From Rhizobium sp. RCAM05350 (lineage in GTDB: Bacteria; Pseudomonadota; Alphaproteobacteria; Rhizobiales; Rhizobiaceae): 64,000 nucleotides of DNA. The notes beneath the pieces are model-generated. The model did not search any database, was not told where the DNA came from, and was given only the letters and a program-made list of their open reading frames with translations. Both the position numbers and the translations under genes were made by a program. How positions within the stretch are numbered: the first letter of the stretch is position 1; every line of letters begins with the position of its first letter. The DNA is taken from the NCBI GenBank assembly GCA_024426085.1, contig CP087974.1:2542001-2606000 (forward strand). Reading direction: 5' to 3'. Shown piece after piece: positions 22,461-33,660 of this stretch.

Positions 22461-22707
22461 CAGCAGCTACCCGCCAGGTTTTGCTGCCGGTCTTTTGGTG
22501 CCGGTGCAATTGCGGACACAAAACCGCTCCGCCCTTTTGCTGGAAGTGCTCTCGCACGCCGCGTGGATTTCCAGTCGGTCAAGCCCAACCCTTCCCGTTT
22601 TGCCGCCGCATGTACCTTGCGGACCGGCAGGCCCCGCCGACAGGCGGCAGGGGGTGATTCGTCATCGCTATATGGAACCCAGCCGGCCTTCCGGCGCAAC
22701 CCCCAGC

Positions 22708-24536
22708 TCATTTCGCAGCGTTTTTCGACCACCAGACATCCGGAAATCCCATTCCGTAATAGGGCAAGTCCGCCAGATGGGTCAGGTGATTCCAGTAGGC
22801 GACGCGCTGGGCCTTGGAATAAAACAGAGGCACGACATAGTGATGCGCCAGCAGAACGCGGTCGAGCGCCCTTGTGGTCGCCACCAGTTCCTCCCGGGTC
22901 GGCGCGAAGATGATCTTGCGGATGAGTTCATCGATCGCCGGATCGGCAATGCCCGCATAGTTCTTCGAGCCCTGCTGATTGACCGAGGCCGAGCCCCAGT
23001 AGTCGCTCTGCTCGTTGCCGGGGACCAGTGTCTGCGCCCAGATGCCGTAGATCATGTCATAGTCGAAGCTGCGGACGCGATTGGTGTATTAGTGAGTCGT
23101 CGACGGTGCGCAGGCGCGCATCGATGCCGATCTTCTTCACGCTGTTGACGAAGGGGGTGACCGTGCGCTCGAAGGACGGGTTGGACAGAAGGATCTCGAA
23201 GCTGAAGGGTTCGCCAGTCTTCGTATTCACCAGCCGGTTGTTTTTGAGCTCATATCCGGCCTCATTAAAGAGCGCGAGAGCCTTGCGCAGGTTTCCGCGG
23301 ACCTTCTGCGGATCGCCGTTGACGGGGTTGGTGTAGGGCGTGGTGAAGACGGCAGCGGGGACCTTGTCCTTCAGCGCTTCCAGTATCTCTTTTTCGCGCC
23401 CCTGCGGCAGGCCGGAAGAGGCAAGCTCGGTGTTCCAGAAATAGCTGTCGACACGCTGGTAGGCATTATGGGCGAGGGTACGGTTCAGGTCTTCGAAATC
23501 GAAGGCATAGTTCAGCGCCTCGCGCACCTTCTGGTCCTTGAATTTTTCGCGGCGCAGGTTCGGCACGAATGCCTGCATAATGCCGGTGGCGCGCAGCGGA
23601 TTCTCGATCTCCTCGCGGATGACACGGCCATCCTTTACGGCCGGGAAGTCATAGGCTGTCGCCCAATGGCTGGCGCTATTGTCCCGGTAGAAATCGACAT
23701 CGCCGGCGCGGACAGCCTCGAACTCCACGGTCTTGTCGGCGAAGAAGGTGTACGTGATCGTGCCGAAATTGTTCTGGCCGACATTCACGTTGATGTCCTT
23801 GCCCCAATAGTCGTCGCGCAATTCGAAGCGGATCGAGCTGCCGGCCTGGAAAGAGGCGATTTTGTATGGCCCCGACCCCATGACCGGCTCGAGCGTGGTG
23901 CGGCTGATATCGCGCTTATTGCCCTTCGCATCCTGGCCTTCCCACCAGTGCTTCGGCACGATCGGAAACTGACCGAGAATGTTCGGCAGCTCACGATTGT
24001 TCTTCTCGTCGAAGCGGAAGGTGACGTCGCGCTCGCCGGTCTTTTCAGCCGAGACCACATGGCGGTAGTAGTTGGAGAGAAGGGGATTGTGTTCCTTCGA
24101 CATGTCGAAGGAGAAAATGACGTCTTCCGGCGTCACCGGCTTTCCGTCCGCCCATTTTGCTTCAGCGCAGCCGGAACGTGGCGGAGGAAAAATCGTCGGG
24201 ATAGGAGACGCCTTCGGCGAGCAGCCCGTAGGAGGCGGTGATCTCGTCTTCGGCGGATTTCAAGAGCGTATCGAAGACGAGCGCGGCGACGCTGGCCGCT
24301 GCCTCGCCCTTGGCGAGGATCAGATTGAATGTGTCGTAGGTTCCGGTTTCAGAGAGCTTCAGCTCGCCACCCTTCGGCGCATCCGGATTGACATAATCGA
24401 AGCGAACGAAACCGTCCTTGTGTTTCAGTTCGCCGATCGTGGAAATGCCGCCGCGCCAGACCGGTTCCTCAGCCACCACCGGTCCATTTGCCAGGAAGAT
24501 GGTTGCCGCCAAAGCCAGTGCGCACCTGAAATTCAT
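22708..24536 (-). CDS. yejA: Periplasmic peptide-binding protein YejA (two frameshifts)
   Basis: Extracellular solute-binding protein family 5. A signal peptide follows the start MNFRCALALAATIFLANG, cleaved near VVAEEP. The family core includes GELKLSETGTYDTFN, FSSATFRLREAKWADGKPVTPEDVIFSF, GSGPYKI and VREALNYAFDFE. The frame breaks at 24164 (an extra base inside a CpG, FRLR/EAKWADG) and near 23090 (extra A, DDSL/YTNRVRSFDYDM). The repaired length is 608 residues, as for YejA. First gene of the yejABEF unit. I chose ATG 24536 because GAGGCG precedes it and the signal peptide starts there. Confidence 0.94.
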
Positions 24537-24763
24537 GCCAATTCGCCTCTTCCGTTTTTCATTTTTCCGCTGCTTGAACGACAGAATAGGCAAAATCCGG
24601 GCAATTGACAGAAGCCGCCTCAAATCGGGCATTTTTTTTGGGTCACGGTTGCGTGTCTCCGCAAGGCTGACACAAAGACGGCGTGTCAGTATCGGCCGGA
24701 CGGATCTTCGCTGGGCATGCCCAGGCGCGGAACACTATGCATTGATTGGGAAACGGGCGGCAG

Positions 24764-25828
24764 ATGGCAGGGACGAAGGCGGCTTACTTTCGGCAGATGG
24801 CATCGATGGCGCTTATCGCGCTGACAGGCCTGAGCCTTGTTGTGGGCGAGGCCGCTTCGGCCGACGATACGCCGGCGAAGCAGATTTTCGGCAAGGTCCA
24901 GCTTCCGAGCAATTCCGCGCCGAGCCCGATCGGTTTTTATGCCAAGGGCTGCATGGCCGGTGCCGTGGCGATCCCGACGGATGGGCCGACCTGGCAGGCG
25001 ATGCGATTGTCGTGGAACCGGCGCTGGGGCAATCCGGCGATGATCCAGTTGCTGGAAAAGTTCTCACAGGACGCGGTGCAGCTTGGATGGGGTTCCGGCA
25101 TCCTGATCGGTGATATTTCCCAACCACGGGGTGGACCGATGCTCACCGGTCATGCCTCCCACCAGGTCGGGCTCGACGCGGATATCTGGTTTCAGCCCAA
25201 GCCTGCGCAGTCGCTTTCCGTGCAGACGCGCGAGGACATGCCGTTCATCTCAATGCTAGACAAGAGCAAGTTCCTCACCGTCAACCCGGCTCGCTGGACA
25301 TCGACCCACGCCAAGCTGGTGATGCAGGCGGCGAGCTACCCTGCAGGTGGAGCGCGTTTTCGTCAATCCGGCGATCAAGAAGAAGCTATGCGAAACATGG
25401 ACCGGTGACCGCGACCTGCTCGGCAAGGTGCGCCCGGTTTACGGCCACGACGAACATTTCCATATTCGCATGCATTGCCCACCCGGCGCTTCCGGCTGCA
25501 AGGCGCAGGCGCCGGTGGCAAGTGGCGACGGATGCGACAAGTCGCTCGCCTGGTGGTTTACCAAGGAACCCTGGGCCAAGCCGAAAAAGACCCAAATGCG
25601 AAACCGGTGAAGCCGAGGTTCACAACCCTGTCGGATTTGCCGAAAGCCTGCACGACGGTGCTCGCAGCTCCTGCAGCATCGGAACAGTCGGCAACTTTCG
25701 GGTCCGCTTATGTCGCGCCGCAGCCAATGTCCGGCGATGCCGCGATCCAGCAGGTGATCCATGCCGGAAACAGCGACCTGCCGGACAATGACGTCCCGGT
25801 TCCCCTGGCCCGCCCTGCCCTGCAATAG
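24764..25828 (+). CDS. mepA: Penicillin-insensitive murein endopeptidase MepA (two frameshifts)
   Basis: A LAS-type zinc metallopeptidase that cleaves D-Ala-mDAP cross-links in peptidoglycan. An N-terminal membrane or signal segment (MALIALTGLSLVVGEAAS) is followed by VQLPSNSAPSPIGFY, the zinc motif GHASHQVGLDADIWF, and VYGHDEHFHIRMHCP with further zinc and active-site His residues. Frame breaks occur at 25342 (extra T inside a CpG; YPQVERVFVNPAIKK restored) and near 25590 (one base lost in an A-run; KPKKDPNAKPVKPRF). The repaired length is 354 residues. ATG 24764 is chosen over the TTG at 24746. Confidence 0.92.
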
Positions 25829-25834
25829 GCCCGG

Positions 25835-25857
25835 GCGCCGTAACGTTCGGCGCTTTT
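25835..25857 (+). terminator. Terminator after mepA
   Basis: GCGCCG and CGGCGC with a TAACGTT loop followed by TTTT, seven bases after the mepA stop. Confidence 0.7.
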
Positions 25858-25940
25858 CAACCGCCGAACAGTGCTATACAGGAAATCAAATCGATTTAAT
25901 TCGAGACCTTGAGGGGTCGGTTTGATGCCGGGAGTCTGCG

Positions 25941-26321
25941 ATGGCCAGTCAGAAATGCGTGGCGCTGATTGCGCATGATCAGAAGAAAGACGACATGGCC
26001 GCGTTTGCGCTGGCCAACGAGGCCGTCTTTGCCAACTGGAAGATCGTTGCCACCGGCACGACCGGCGGCCGGGTGCAGGAGGCCTGTCCGAGCCTCGATG
26101 TGATCCGGCTGAAGAGCGGCCCGCTCGGCGGCGACCAGCAGATCGGCGCGATGATTGCCACCGGCGATGTGCATATGCTGATCTTCTTCGTCGATCCCCT
26201 GACCGCCATGCCGCACGATGTCGATGTCAAGGCGCTGATGCGGCTCGCCACCGTCTACGATATTCCGATGGCGCTGAACCGGGCGACTGCAGAACAGTTG
26301 ATCGACTTCAACCAACCCTGA
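25941..26321 (+). CDS. mgsA: Methylglyoxal synthase
   Basis: 126 residues, intact. It converts dihydroxyacetone phosphate to methylglyoxal and phosphate, a bypass of lower glycolysis. [12 protein letters not shown], the phosphate-binding [13 protein letters not shown], the catalytic Asp region [15 protein letters not shown], and [18 protein letters not shown] are all standard. It is followed 49 bp downstream by glucokinase, so both act at the top of sugar-phosphate metabolism and may be co-expressed. Confidence 0.95.
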   Translation: MASQKCVALIAHDQKKDDMAAFALANEAVFANWKIVATGTTGGRVQEACPSLDVIRLKSGPLGGDQQIGAMIATGDVHMLIFFVDPLTAMPHDVDVKALMRLATVYDIPMALNRATAEQLIDFNQP

Positions 26322-26370
26322 TACAGCTCTTTTCAAGCCTCAAGTCCGCACGATCTTAACGGAACCCTCC

Positions 26371-27395
26371 ATGCCCACGCTCCCAGATACCGAAAGCGGC
26401 CTCACCTTCCCGATCCTGATCGGCGATATCGGCGGAACCAATGCCCGGTTCGCGCTCCTGATCGACGCCTTTGCCGAGCCGAAGCTTTTTCCGATCATCC
26501 CGACGACGAACTATGCCAGCATCGAGGAAGCGCTGCAGACCAGCATTCTCGACAAGACGTCGGTCCAGCCGCGTTCGGCGATCATCGCGGTGGCAGGCCC
26601 GGTCAAGGGCGACGAGATTCCCGCTCACCAACGCTGGCTGGGTGATCAAGCCGAAGGATATGCTGACGGCACTTTCGCTGGAAGACGTCATCATCATCAA
26701 CGATTTCGAGGCGCAGGCGCTCGCCATCGCCTCTATCGGCGATGAAGGCCGCGAGCAGATCGGCCCCGGCACGATCCTTGAATCCGCCTCATGCGCCGTG
26801 CTTGGCCCTGGCACTGGCCTTGGCGTCGCGGGCCTTGTCCATGCGCAACACACCTGGTTTCCGGTTCCCGGCGAAGGCGGCCATGTCGATGTCGGCCCGC
26901 GCACCGAGCGCGACTATCAAATCTGGCCGTTCCTCGAGCCGATCGAAGGCCGTATTTCCGCCGAACAGCTCTTGTGCGGCCGCGGCATCATGAACATCTA
27001 CCGCGCCGTCTGCGAATCAAAGGCATGGGATCCGGCGCTGGCCGATCCGGCAGCGGTGACCACCAGCGCGCTTGCGGGCAGCGACGCGGCGACGGTTGAA
27101 ACCGTCTCGCTGTTTTCCACCTATCTCGGCCGCGTGGCTGGTGACATGGCGATGATCTTCATGGCGCGTGGTGGCGTATTCCTCGCCGGCGGCATTTCGC
27201 AGAAGATCCTGCCGGCACTGAAAAAGCCGGAGTTCCGCCAGGCTTTCGAGGACAAGGCGCCGCATTCCGCGTTGCTGAAGACCATTCCGACATTCGTCGT
27301 TACCCACCCGACCGCGGCCCTGTCCGGCCTTGCCGCCTATTCACGCACGCCGTCGCTTCGGTGTGGCAACTGAGGGACGCCGCTGGAGAACTTGA
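26371..27395 (+). CDS. glk: Glucokinase (two frameshifts)
   Basis: ATP-dependent glucose phosphorylation. [15 protein letters not shown] is the phosphate-1 motif, [14 protein letters not shown] carries the catalytic Asp, [14 protein letters not shown] is the phosphate-2 motif, and [10 protein letters not shown] completes the glucose site. The frame breaks near 26622 (one extra [16 protein letters not shown]) and again near 27356, where two bases appear to be missing in a T-run; undone, it ends TEGRRWRT at 27395 with 341 residues, the rhizobial Glk length. It belongs to the bacterial glucokinase family, not ROK. Confidence 0.93.
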
Positions 27396-27498
27396 CTCCC
27401 CGTCAGCGGCCTAGACTCGCCAAACGGGGATCAAGGTACTATAGAGCCCGGTGAAATAAGGCGCCTCAAAGCATGCGCCGGGTTTTAAGGAAACCAGC

Positions 27499-29307
27499 TT
27501 GAAGCAAGCCAAGACAAAGCTCCCCGCCATCGATCGCGAGACAATTACCAGCGTTCTCAAGCGCGTGATTGCCGAAAACGGGCGGGCTCATCTGCGCGGC
27601 TATATCTTCGCCATCGCATGCCTTGTTGTCGTCGCCGGCACGACCGCCTTTACTGCCTGGATCATGGAATCGGTCGTCAACGAAGCCTTCGCCAACAAGC
27701 GGGCGGACATTGTCCTCTATATCTGCGGCGCGATCTTTCTCGCCTTCGTTGTGCGCGGCTTTGCCACCTATGGCCAGGCCGTCGCCCTGTCGAAGATCGG
27801 CAACAATATCGTCGCCAGCTACCAGCGCCGGCTCTATTCGCACCTGATGGCGCTCAGCGTCGGCTACTTCAGCGATACCCGCTCTGCCCGCGTTTCTGCC
27901 CAGATCAGCCAGAATGTTTCCGGCATCCGCGATGTGCTCAACATGACGGTGACATCACTCGCCCGCGACTTTCTGACATTGGTGGCGCTGATCGGCGTGA
28001 TGATCAGCAAGGACTGGCTGCTGACGCTGATTGTCTTCCTCGTTGCGCCGCCTTTGCTGATTGGCCTTCGCTACATCTCGCGCCGGCTGCGGCAGGCAAC
28101 GCGCGAATCGGTCGAGATCAACAGCCACGTGCTCGGCGCCATGCAGGAAACCATCCAGGGTATCACCATCGTCAAGGCCTTTACGATGGAAGACCAGTTG
28201 CGGACCAAGGTCGAGACGATCATCGACCGGGCTGAAAACCGCGCCAACCGCATTGCCCGCCTCAGTGAGCGCACTGCGCCGATGACGGAAACCTTTGCCG
28301 GTTTCGCGATTTCCAGCGTGCTGGCCTACGCCGCCTTCCGGTCGATCTATAACGGCGTGCAGCCCGGCGCCTTCTTCGCCTTCGTCACGGCACTGTTGAT
28401 GGCCTATGATCCGGCGCGGCGCCTGGCGCGGTTGCAAGTTTCGCTGGAGCGCGCCGTAGTCAATGCGCGGATGATCTACGAAATCCTCGATATGGTCCCG
28501 CATCAACGCGACTTGCCGGATGCGCGTGACCTTGCCCTCGGGGCGGCAAAGATCGAATTCCGGAATGTCCGTTTCGCCTATAATCACGGCGACGAAATCC
28601 TCAAGGGTGTCAGCTTCATTGCGGAAGGCGGCAAGACGACGGCGCTCGTCGGGCCGTCGGGTGCCGGAAAATCGACCGTTATCAGCCTCATTCCGCGTTT
28701 CTACGACCCTTCCGGCGGCGAGATCCTGATCGACGGGCAGGACATCGCCCATGTCACCAAGCAGTCGCTGCGCAACGGGCTCGCCTATGTTTCGCAGCAG
28801 CCTTACCTGTTCGAAGGTTCGATCCGCGACAATATCCGCTATGGCCGCCCCGAGGCCACGGATGCAGAGGTCGAGGAAGCCGCGAAACTGGCCTATGCGC
28901 ACGACTTCATCCGCATGCAGCCACACGGATACGACACGGCGGTCGGTGAAAACGGCGTGACCCTTTCGGGCGGCCAGCGCCAGCGGCTGTCGATTGCCCG
29001 CGCCCTGGTGCGCAACGCACCGATCCTGCTGCTCGACGAGGCGACGTCGGCGCTTGATACCGAATCGGAAGCAGCAGTGCAGAAGGCGCTCGACCACGCG
29101 ATGAGCGGCCGCACCGTTGTGGTGATCGCCCACCGGCTGTCGACCGTGGTCAATGCCGACAAGATCATCGTCATGAAGGACGGGATCGTGGCCGAGGAAG
29201 GCACCCATGAAGCGCTTGCGCAGCGTAGCGACGGCCTTTACGCTCGCCTCCACAATCTACAGGGCACGACGCCGGCAGAGCCGGCGGAAGCCGATACTCT
29301 GATTTGA
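27499..29307 (+). CDS. MsbA-like ABC exporter (half transporter), TTG start
   Basis: 602 residues, intact. The N-terminal six-helix ABC exporter domain (residues about 30-330: [41 protein letters not shown]) is fused to an ATPase domain with Walker A GPSGAGKS, signature LSGGQRQR, Walker B ILLLDEAT and the H-loop VIAHRLST. It resembles lipid A/multidrug exporters of the MsbA group and works as a homodimer in the inner membrane. The start is TTG 27499, set by TAAGGA eight bases upstream; no ATG is available nearby. The cargo is unknown; dapB follows 17 bp downstream. Confidence 0.9.
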   Translation: MKQAKTKLPAIDRETITSVLKRVIAENGRAHLRGYIFAIACLVVVAGTTAFTAWIMESVVNEAFANKRADIVLYICGAIFLAFVVRGFATYGQAVALSKIGNNIVASYQRRLYSHLMALSVGYFSDTRSARVSAQISQNVSGIRDVLNMTVTSLARDFLTLVALIGVMISKDWLLTLIVFLVAPPLLIGLRYISRRLRQATRESVEINSHVLGAMQETIQGITIVKAFTMEDQLRTKVETIIDRAENRANRIARLSERTAPMTETFAGFAISSVLAYAAFRSIYNGVQPGAFFAFVTALLMAYDPARRLARLQVSLERAVVNARMIYEILDMVPHQRDLPDARDLALGAAKIEFRNVRFAYNHGDEILKGVSFIAEGGKTTALVGPSGAGKSTVISLIPRFYDPSGGEILIDGQDIAHVTKQSLRNGLAYVSQQPYLFEGSIRDNIRYGRPEATDAEVEEAAKLAYAHDFIRMQPHGYDTAVGENGVTLSGGQRQRLSIARALVRNAPILLLDEATSALDTESEAAVQKALDHAMSGRTVVVIAHRLSTVVNADKIIVMKDGIVAEEGTHEALAQRSDGLYARLHNLQGTTPAEPAEADTLI

Positions 29308-29324
29308 CGGGACTTGGGGCAGGC

Positions 29325-30141
29325 ATGAGCGGGACGGATATGAAACTCGTGGTGGTCGGCGCCGCAGGCCGGATGGGCCAGACCCTGATCCGCACCATCA
29401 ATGCCATGCCGGGCGCCACCCTTTTTGCTGCCATTGAGCGGCCGGGCTCCGCCTTTGTCGGCCGTGACGCGGGCGAGATAGCCGGGCTTGGACCGACCGG
29501 CGTTGTCATCACCGACAAACCACTCGAAGCCTTTGTTGAGGCGGAAGGCGTGCTCGACTTTACAGCGCCCGCCGCATCCGTGGAGTTTTCCGGTCTCGCG
29601 GCGCAGGCCCGTATCGTCCATGTCATCGGCACCACCGGCTGTTCGGTGGATGACGAGGCGAAGTTCAAGGCGGCCGGCCGGCATGCCCGGATCGTCAAAT
29701 CCGGCAATATGAGCCTTGGCGTCAACCTTCTCGGCGTTCTGACTGAGCAGGCGGCCCGCGCGCTCGGGCCAGAAAGCTGGGACATCGAAATTCTCGAAAT
29801 GCACCACAAGCACAAGGTGGACGCGCCATCCGGCACGGCGCTGCTTCTTGGCGAAGCCGCTGCCAAGGGCCGTGAGATCGGCCTTGCCGACCATTCGGTG
29901 CGGGTGCGCGATGGCCATACCGGTGCACGTGTTGCCGGAACAATCGGTTTTGCCACGCTGCGCGGTGGCTCGGTCATCGGCGAGCATTCCGTCATCCTTG
30001 CCGGTGAAGGTGAGCAGGTGACGCTGTCGCATTCGGCGACTGACCGCGCGATCTTTGCCCGCGGCGCCATTACCGCCGCGCTCTGGGCGCGGCCAGAAAC
30101 CCGGCTTCTATTCCATGCTCGACGTGCTCGGGCTGTCCTGA
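29325..30141 (+). CDS. dapB: 4-hydroxy-tetrahydrodipicolinate reductase (one frameshift at the end)
   Basis: Third step of the diaminopimelate/lysine pathway, NAD(P)H-dependent. [15 protein letters not shown] is the nucleotide-binding loop; [20 protein letters not shown] and the catalytic [23 protein letters not shown] are diagnostic. An extra C near 30090 breaks the end; undone, it reads [15 protein letters not shown] with a stop at 30141 and 271 residues. The start at 29325 gives [10 protein letters not shown], as in relatives. An essential gene for cell-wall and lysine synthesis, which argues that the indel is an error. Confidence 0.94.
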
Positions 30142-30168
30142 ACCTTAAAACTCCCCGGAGGAATTTCT

Positions 30169-30804
30169 ATGAGCGGCACCCTCGTCCTTGTGCGTCACGG
30201 CCAGAGCGACTGGAACCTGAAGAACCTGTTTACCGGCTGGAAGGACCCCGACCTGACGGCGCTCGGCATCGAGGAAGCCAATGCCGGCGGCAAGGCGCTC
30301 GCCGATTACGGCATCAAGTTCGACGTCGCCTTCACATCGGTGCTGACGCGCGCCCAGCACACTTTGAAGCTGATCCTCGACAATCTCGGCCAGCCCGATC
30401 TGGAAACCATCAAGGATCAGGCGCTGAACGAACGCGATTACGGCGATCTTTCCGGTCTCAACAAGGACGACGCCCGCGCCAAGTGGGGCGAGGAACAGGT
30501 GCATATCTGGCGCCGTTCCTATGACGTACCGCCGCCAGGCGGCGAAAGCCTGAAGGACACCGGCGCCCGCGTCTGGCCCTACTACATGACCGACATCCTG
30601 CCGCGCGTGCTGGCCGGCCAGAAGGTCCTGGTTGCCGCCCATGGCAATTCGCTACGCTCCCTACTGATGGTTCTCGACCGGCTGGACCGCGAACAAATCC
30701 TCTCGGTCAACCTCGCGACCGGGGTGCCGATGGTCTACAAGCTGAAGGCCGATTCCACCGTCGCTTCCAAGGAAGTCCTGGGCGACATGTCTGGCGCCCA
30801 TTGA
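30169..30804 (+). CDS. gpmA: 2,3-bisphosphoglycerate-dependent phosphoglycerate mutase
   Basis: 211 residues, intact. [21 protein letters not shown] contains the phosphohistidine, and [18 protein letters not shown] and [15 protein letters not shown] complete the active site. It interconverts 3- and 2-phosphoglycerate in glycolysis. CGGAGGAAT before the ATG is a strong ribosome-binding site. It lies 27 bp after dapB. Confidence 0.96.
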   Translation: MSGTLVLVRHGQSDWNLKNLFTGWKDPDLTALGIEEANAGGKALADYGIKFDVAFTSVLTRAQHTLKLILDNLGQPDLETIKDQALNERDYGDLSGLNKDDARAKWGEEQVHIWRRSYDVPPPGGESLKDTGARVWPYYMTDILPRVLAGQKVLVAAHGNSLRSLLMVLDRLDREQILSVNLATGVPMVYKLKADSTVASKEVLGDMSGAH

Positions 30805-30829
30805 GCGTCGGGATCGATCGCATTCCATG

Positions 30830-30855
30830 AAAAGGGCCGCTCGAGCGGCCCTTTT
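30830..30855. terminator. Bidirectional terminator between gpmA and the convergent ogt-like gene
   Basis: AAAAGGGCCGCTCGAGCGGCCCTTTT is a near-perfect palindrome apart from the centre, with A-run and T-run on each side. It serves both converging transcripts. Confidence 0.85.
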
Positions 30856-30856
30856 G

Positions 30857-31729
30857 TCAGACCTTGCCGGCTTCCCAGCCGAGCATCGCCCGCTTGCGGG
30901 TGAGGCCCCAGTGATAGCCGGTCAAGGCGCCGCTTTTGCCGAGCGCCCGGTGACAGGGAACGACGAACGAGATCGGGTTGCGGCCAACAGCAGCACCGAC
31001 GGCGCGCGACGCGGTGGGCTGACCGATATCGCAGGCGATATCGGAATAGGTGACGGCCTTGCCCATCGGGATCTTCAACAGCGATTCCCAGACACGGATC
31101 TGGAAATCCGAGCCGATCAGCACGACACGCAATGGCTCTTCAGCGCTCCATTCCTTCGCATCGAAAATACGGGCGGCATATCCGGCGGTGGCTGCGCTGT
31201 CCTCGACGAACTGGGCGTTCGGCCAACGGCTTGCCATATCCTCGAAGCTGGCCTTCTCATCACCAGCATCGTTGAAGGCAAGGCCGGCCAGGCCACGATC
31301 GGTGACCATCACCAGCGCCACGCCGAAGGGGCACGGATGGAACCCGTAGCGGATGGTCAACCCGCCGCCGCGCAGCTTCCATTCGCCCGGCGACATCGCC
31401 TCGTGGGTGACAAACAGATCATGCAGACGCGAGGGGCCTGAGAGGCCGAGTTCGAAACTGGTCTCCAGAAGCGGCAACTCCTCCTGGCGCAGCAAACGCT
31501 TGGCATGATCGAGCGTCACGGCCTGAAGGAAGGCCTTGGGCGACAGGCCAGCCCAGCGGGTAAACGTCTTCTGCAACTGCGTCGGCGACTGGCCGAGATC
31601 GCTGGCAATGGCGTCGAGCGACGGCTGATCGCGATAGTTTTCGGTCAGCAACTCCACCACGCGGCTGACGGTCTCATAGTCGCTACCGTGCGGCGTGATA
31701 TCGGTGGGCTTCGATGTCTTGATATCCAT
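30857..31729 (-). CDS. AraC-HTH / methylated-DNA-protein-cysteine methyltransferase fusion
   Basis: 290 residues, intact. The N-terminal AraC-type helix-turn-helix (VVELLTENYRDQPSLDAIASDLGQSPTQLQKTF) is followed by an Ogt/Ada-C domain: SDFQIRVWESLLKIPMGKAVTYSDIA, then the acceptor Cys motif VVPCHRALGKSGALTGYHWG. The Ada N-terminal phosphotriester domain is absent, so this is an Ada-like regulator/repair hybrid. It repairs O6-alkylguanine and may sense alkylation. It is transcribed toward gpmA. Confidence 0.9.
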   Translation of the reverse strand: MDIKTSKPTDITPHGSDYETVSRVVELLTENYRDQPSLDAIASDLGQSPTQLQKTFTRWAGLSPKAFLQAVTLDHAKRLLRQEELPLLETSFELGLSGPSRLHDLFVTHEAMSPGEWKLRGGGLTIRYGFHPCPFGVALVMVTDRGLAGLAFNDAGDEKASFEDMASRWPNAQFVEDSAATAGYAARIFDAKEWSAEEPLRVVLIGSDFQIRVWESLLKIPMGKAVTYSDIACDIGQPTASRAVGAAVGRNPISFVVPCHRALGKSGALTGYHWGLTRKRAMLGWEAGKV

Positions 31730-31793
31730 GATCCTATCTCCTTGAGACCAGAGATAATCACTCCAACGGGGTCATCGCCACCCGTTTCTTGAC

Positions 31794-32291
31794 TTAACGC
31801 CGCTTCACGGTTGCCAATGCGCCGGAGAAGGCGGTCGCAAAGGTTTCACGGTCGTCGCGGTTGAGGAAGGAGCCGATATCGGTCGTCCGCTGCCGGTCGC
31901 TGAGCTGCATCGAGACAATGCCGATTTCCTGGTGGCGGGAAATGTTGAACCGCGCCCAAAACGGATTGAACCGGTGTTCGGTCATCCGGCCGGCCGGGGT
32001 GAACTTGCGCACGGCGACATCGGTGCGCGAAACACTGATTTCCTCACGGGCGCGGGCGGAGCGATAGTTCAGCCAGAACGCGCCGAACAGCAGCAGGAAA
32101 TCCAGCCCGAAGAAGAAGACAATCGGCCAGGCACCAATGACGACGAAAACAAAGGTATGCACGAGGCTCATCAGGGCGGCGATCAGCAGAAAGACCTTGA
32201 AGCCCTTGATCCCGAGCGAACGATAGGGCGTCAGCTCGGCGGCAAAAACCGGCTGCTCCTCATTCGATATCTCGGCGTTGCCATCGTTCAT
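31794..32291 (-). CDS. DUF2244 membrane protein
   Basis: 165 residues, intact. Two membrane spans lie near residues 27-75 (GFKVFLLIAALMSLVHTFVFVVIGAWPIVFFFGLDFLLLFGAFW), followed by a cytoplasmic domain (EISVSRTDVAVRKFTPAGRMTEHRFNPFWARF, GSFLNRDDRETFATAFSGAL). This layout is the alphaproteobacterial DUF2244 family. The function is unknown. It diverges from nth with only about 20 bp between start codons. Confidence 0.85.
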   Translation of the reverse strand: MNDGNAEISNEEQPVFAAELTPYRSLGIKGFKVFLLIAALMSLVHTFVFVVIGAWPIVFFFGLDFLLLFGAFWLNYRSARAREEISVSRTDVAVRKFTPAGRMTEHRFNPFWARFNISRHQEIGIVSMQLSDRQRTTDIGSFLNRDDRETFATAFSGALATVKRR

Positions 32292-32310
32292 GGCGAATGA
32301 CTATAGATGC

Positions 32311-33078
32311 ATGATGAAAAACGTGAAGCCAAAATCAGCAATCCAGCCGGCGAAAGCGAAACCCACGACAACCGGCCGCGCCAAGACAAAGCCGAAAACG
32401 GTCTATAGCAAGGCGGAGATCGAGGAGATTTTCCGCCGCTTCTCAATCCAGCGGCCCGAGCCGAAGGGCGAGCTGGAACACGTCAATCCCTACACGCTGG
32501 TCGTTGCGGTGGCGCTGTCGGCGCAGGCAACGGATGCCGGCGTCAACAAGGCGACCCGGGCGCTTTTCGCCATTGCCGACACGCCGGAAAAGATGGTTGA
32601 TCTCGGCGAGGAACAGGTTCGTGAGTATATCAAGACCATCGGGCTTTACCGCAACAAGGCGAAGAATGTCATCGCACTCAGCGAAAAGCTCATCGCCGAC
32701 TTCGGCGGCGATGTACCGCGCACCCGCGAGGAACTGATCACCCTGCCCGGCGTCGGCCGCAAGACCGCCAATGTGGTGCTCTCCATGGCTTTCGGACAGG
32801 CGACCATGGCCGTCGATACGCATATTTTCCGCATCGCCAACCGGCTCTGTCTGGCACCGGGGAAAACCCCGGACGAGATCGAACATCAGCTGATGCAGAT
32901 CATCCCCGATCACTATCTCTACCATGCGCATCACTGGCTGATCCTGCATGGCCGCTACTGCTGCAAGGCGCGCAAACCGGAATGCCAGCGCTGCGTCATC
33001 GCTGACATCTGCAAGGCAGCCGAAAAGACCAGCGAGATGCCAGCACCACTGGTCGAATTACCGGCCCAGATTATTTGA
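32311..33078 (+). CDS. nth: Endonuclease III
   Basis: About 255 residues. A bifunctional DNA glycosylase/AP lyase for oxidised pyrimidines. A basic N-terminal tail (KPKSAIQPAKAK) leads to the HhH-GPD domain: LPGVGRKTANVVLSMAF with the catalytic Lys, VDTHIFRIANR with the catalytic Asp, and a 4Fe-4S cluster as C-x6-C-x2-C-x5-C (CKARKPECQRCVIADIC). I chose ATG 32311; a further start at 32278 would overlap the divergent gene. It overlaps the convergent TetR gene at its end by a few bases. Confidence 0.93.
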   Translation: MMKNVKPKSAIQPAKAKPTTTGRAKTKPKTVYSKAEIEEIFRRFSIQRPEPKGELEHVNPYTLVVAVALSAQATDAGVNKATRALFAIADTPEKMVDLGEEQVREYIKTIGLYRNKAKNVIALSEKLIADFGGDVPRTREELITLPGVGRKTANVVLSMAFGQATMAVDTHIFRIANRLCLAPGKTPDEIEHQLMQIIPDHYLYHAHHWLILHGRYCCKARKPECQRCVIADICKAAEKTSEMPAPLVELPAQII

Positions 33079-33649
33079 CGGAGATACCATCGATCAGGGC
33101 GGCGATTGCCCGCTCGTAATCCTTGCGGTCGGCTCCGGCCGCGATGGCAAGAGCCGCACGATCAAACGCTGCGCCGAGAAGGCCGGTGAAAGCGTCCAGC
33201 AGGTCCGGTGCCTTGCCGCTGGCGGTAAAGAGTTCGCCTAGACCGGTCTTGAGGCCGGCTTCCGAATATTTCTCGTTCAGCTGCTGCATCGCATGCGATC
33301 CAAGAACCGAAGGGCCATCCAGCAGCAAAAGCCGGATGCGCCCAGGCACAGCAAGGGAATCAAAATAGGCGCGCGTCCCGTCGAGAATGCCGTCGCGCGC
33401 CGTCTGCGAGTCTGCCGCAGCGCTTTCGATTTCCTCACTTACCTTCCTCGCCTCGTCGGCAACGACTGCAGCGAAGAGCGCTTTCTTGTCCTCGAAGTGA
33501 TGATAAAGGGCGCCACGCGTCACGCCCGCTGCCGCGACGATATCAGGCGTCGCCGTGTCCGCATAACCTTTTTCCACGAAGAGTCCCCGGGCCGCCGCGA
33601 TCAGCGCCGCCCGCATGGTTTCTGTCCGTTCGTTGTTACTGCGTCGCAA
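33071..33649 (-). CDS. TetR/AcrR-family repressor controlling the divergent VOC gene, TTG start
   Basis: 192 residues, intact. The N-terminal DNA-binding helices are TMRAALIAAARGLFVEKGYADTATPDIVAAAGVTRGALYHHFEDKKALF, a textbook TetR HTH; the ligand domain is variable. The start TTG 33649 is preferred because AAAGGTGG lies seven bases upstream, whereas ATG 33616 would cut into helix 1. Two palindromic operators lie immediately upstream, between it and the divergent VOC gene, so autoregulation is expected. The ligand is unknown. Confidence 0.88.
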   Translation of the reverse strand: MRRSNNERTETMRAALIAAARGLFVEKGYADTATPDIVAAAGVTRGALYHHFEDKKALFAAVVADEARKVSEEIESAAADSQTARDGILDGTRAYFDSLAVPGRIRLLLLDGPSVLGSHAMQQLNEKYSEAGLKTGLGELFTASGKAPDLLDAFTGLLGAAFDRAALAIAAGADRKDYERAIAALIDGISVK

Positions 33650-33660
33650 TTTTCCACCTT

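Noticed and set aside
27955..29253. 432-codon minus-strand frame over the MsbA-like gene
   Set aside because: Antisense shadow; the opposite strand is an intact exporter.
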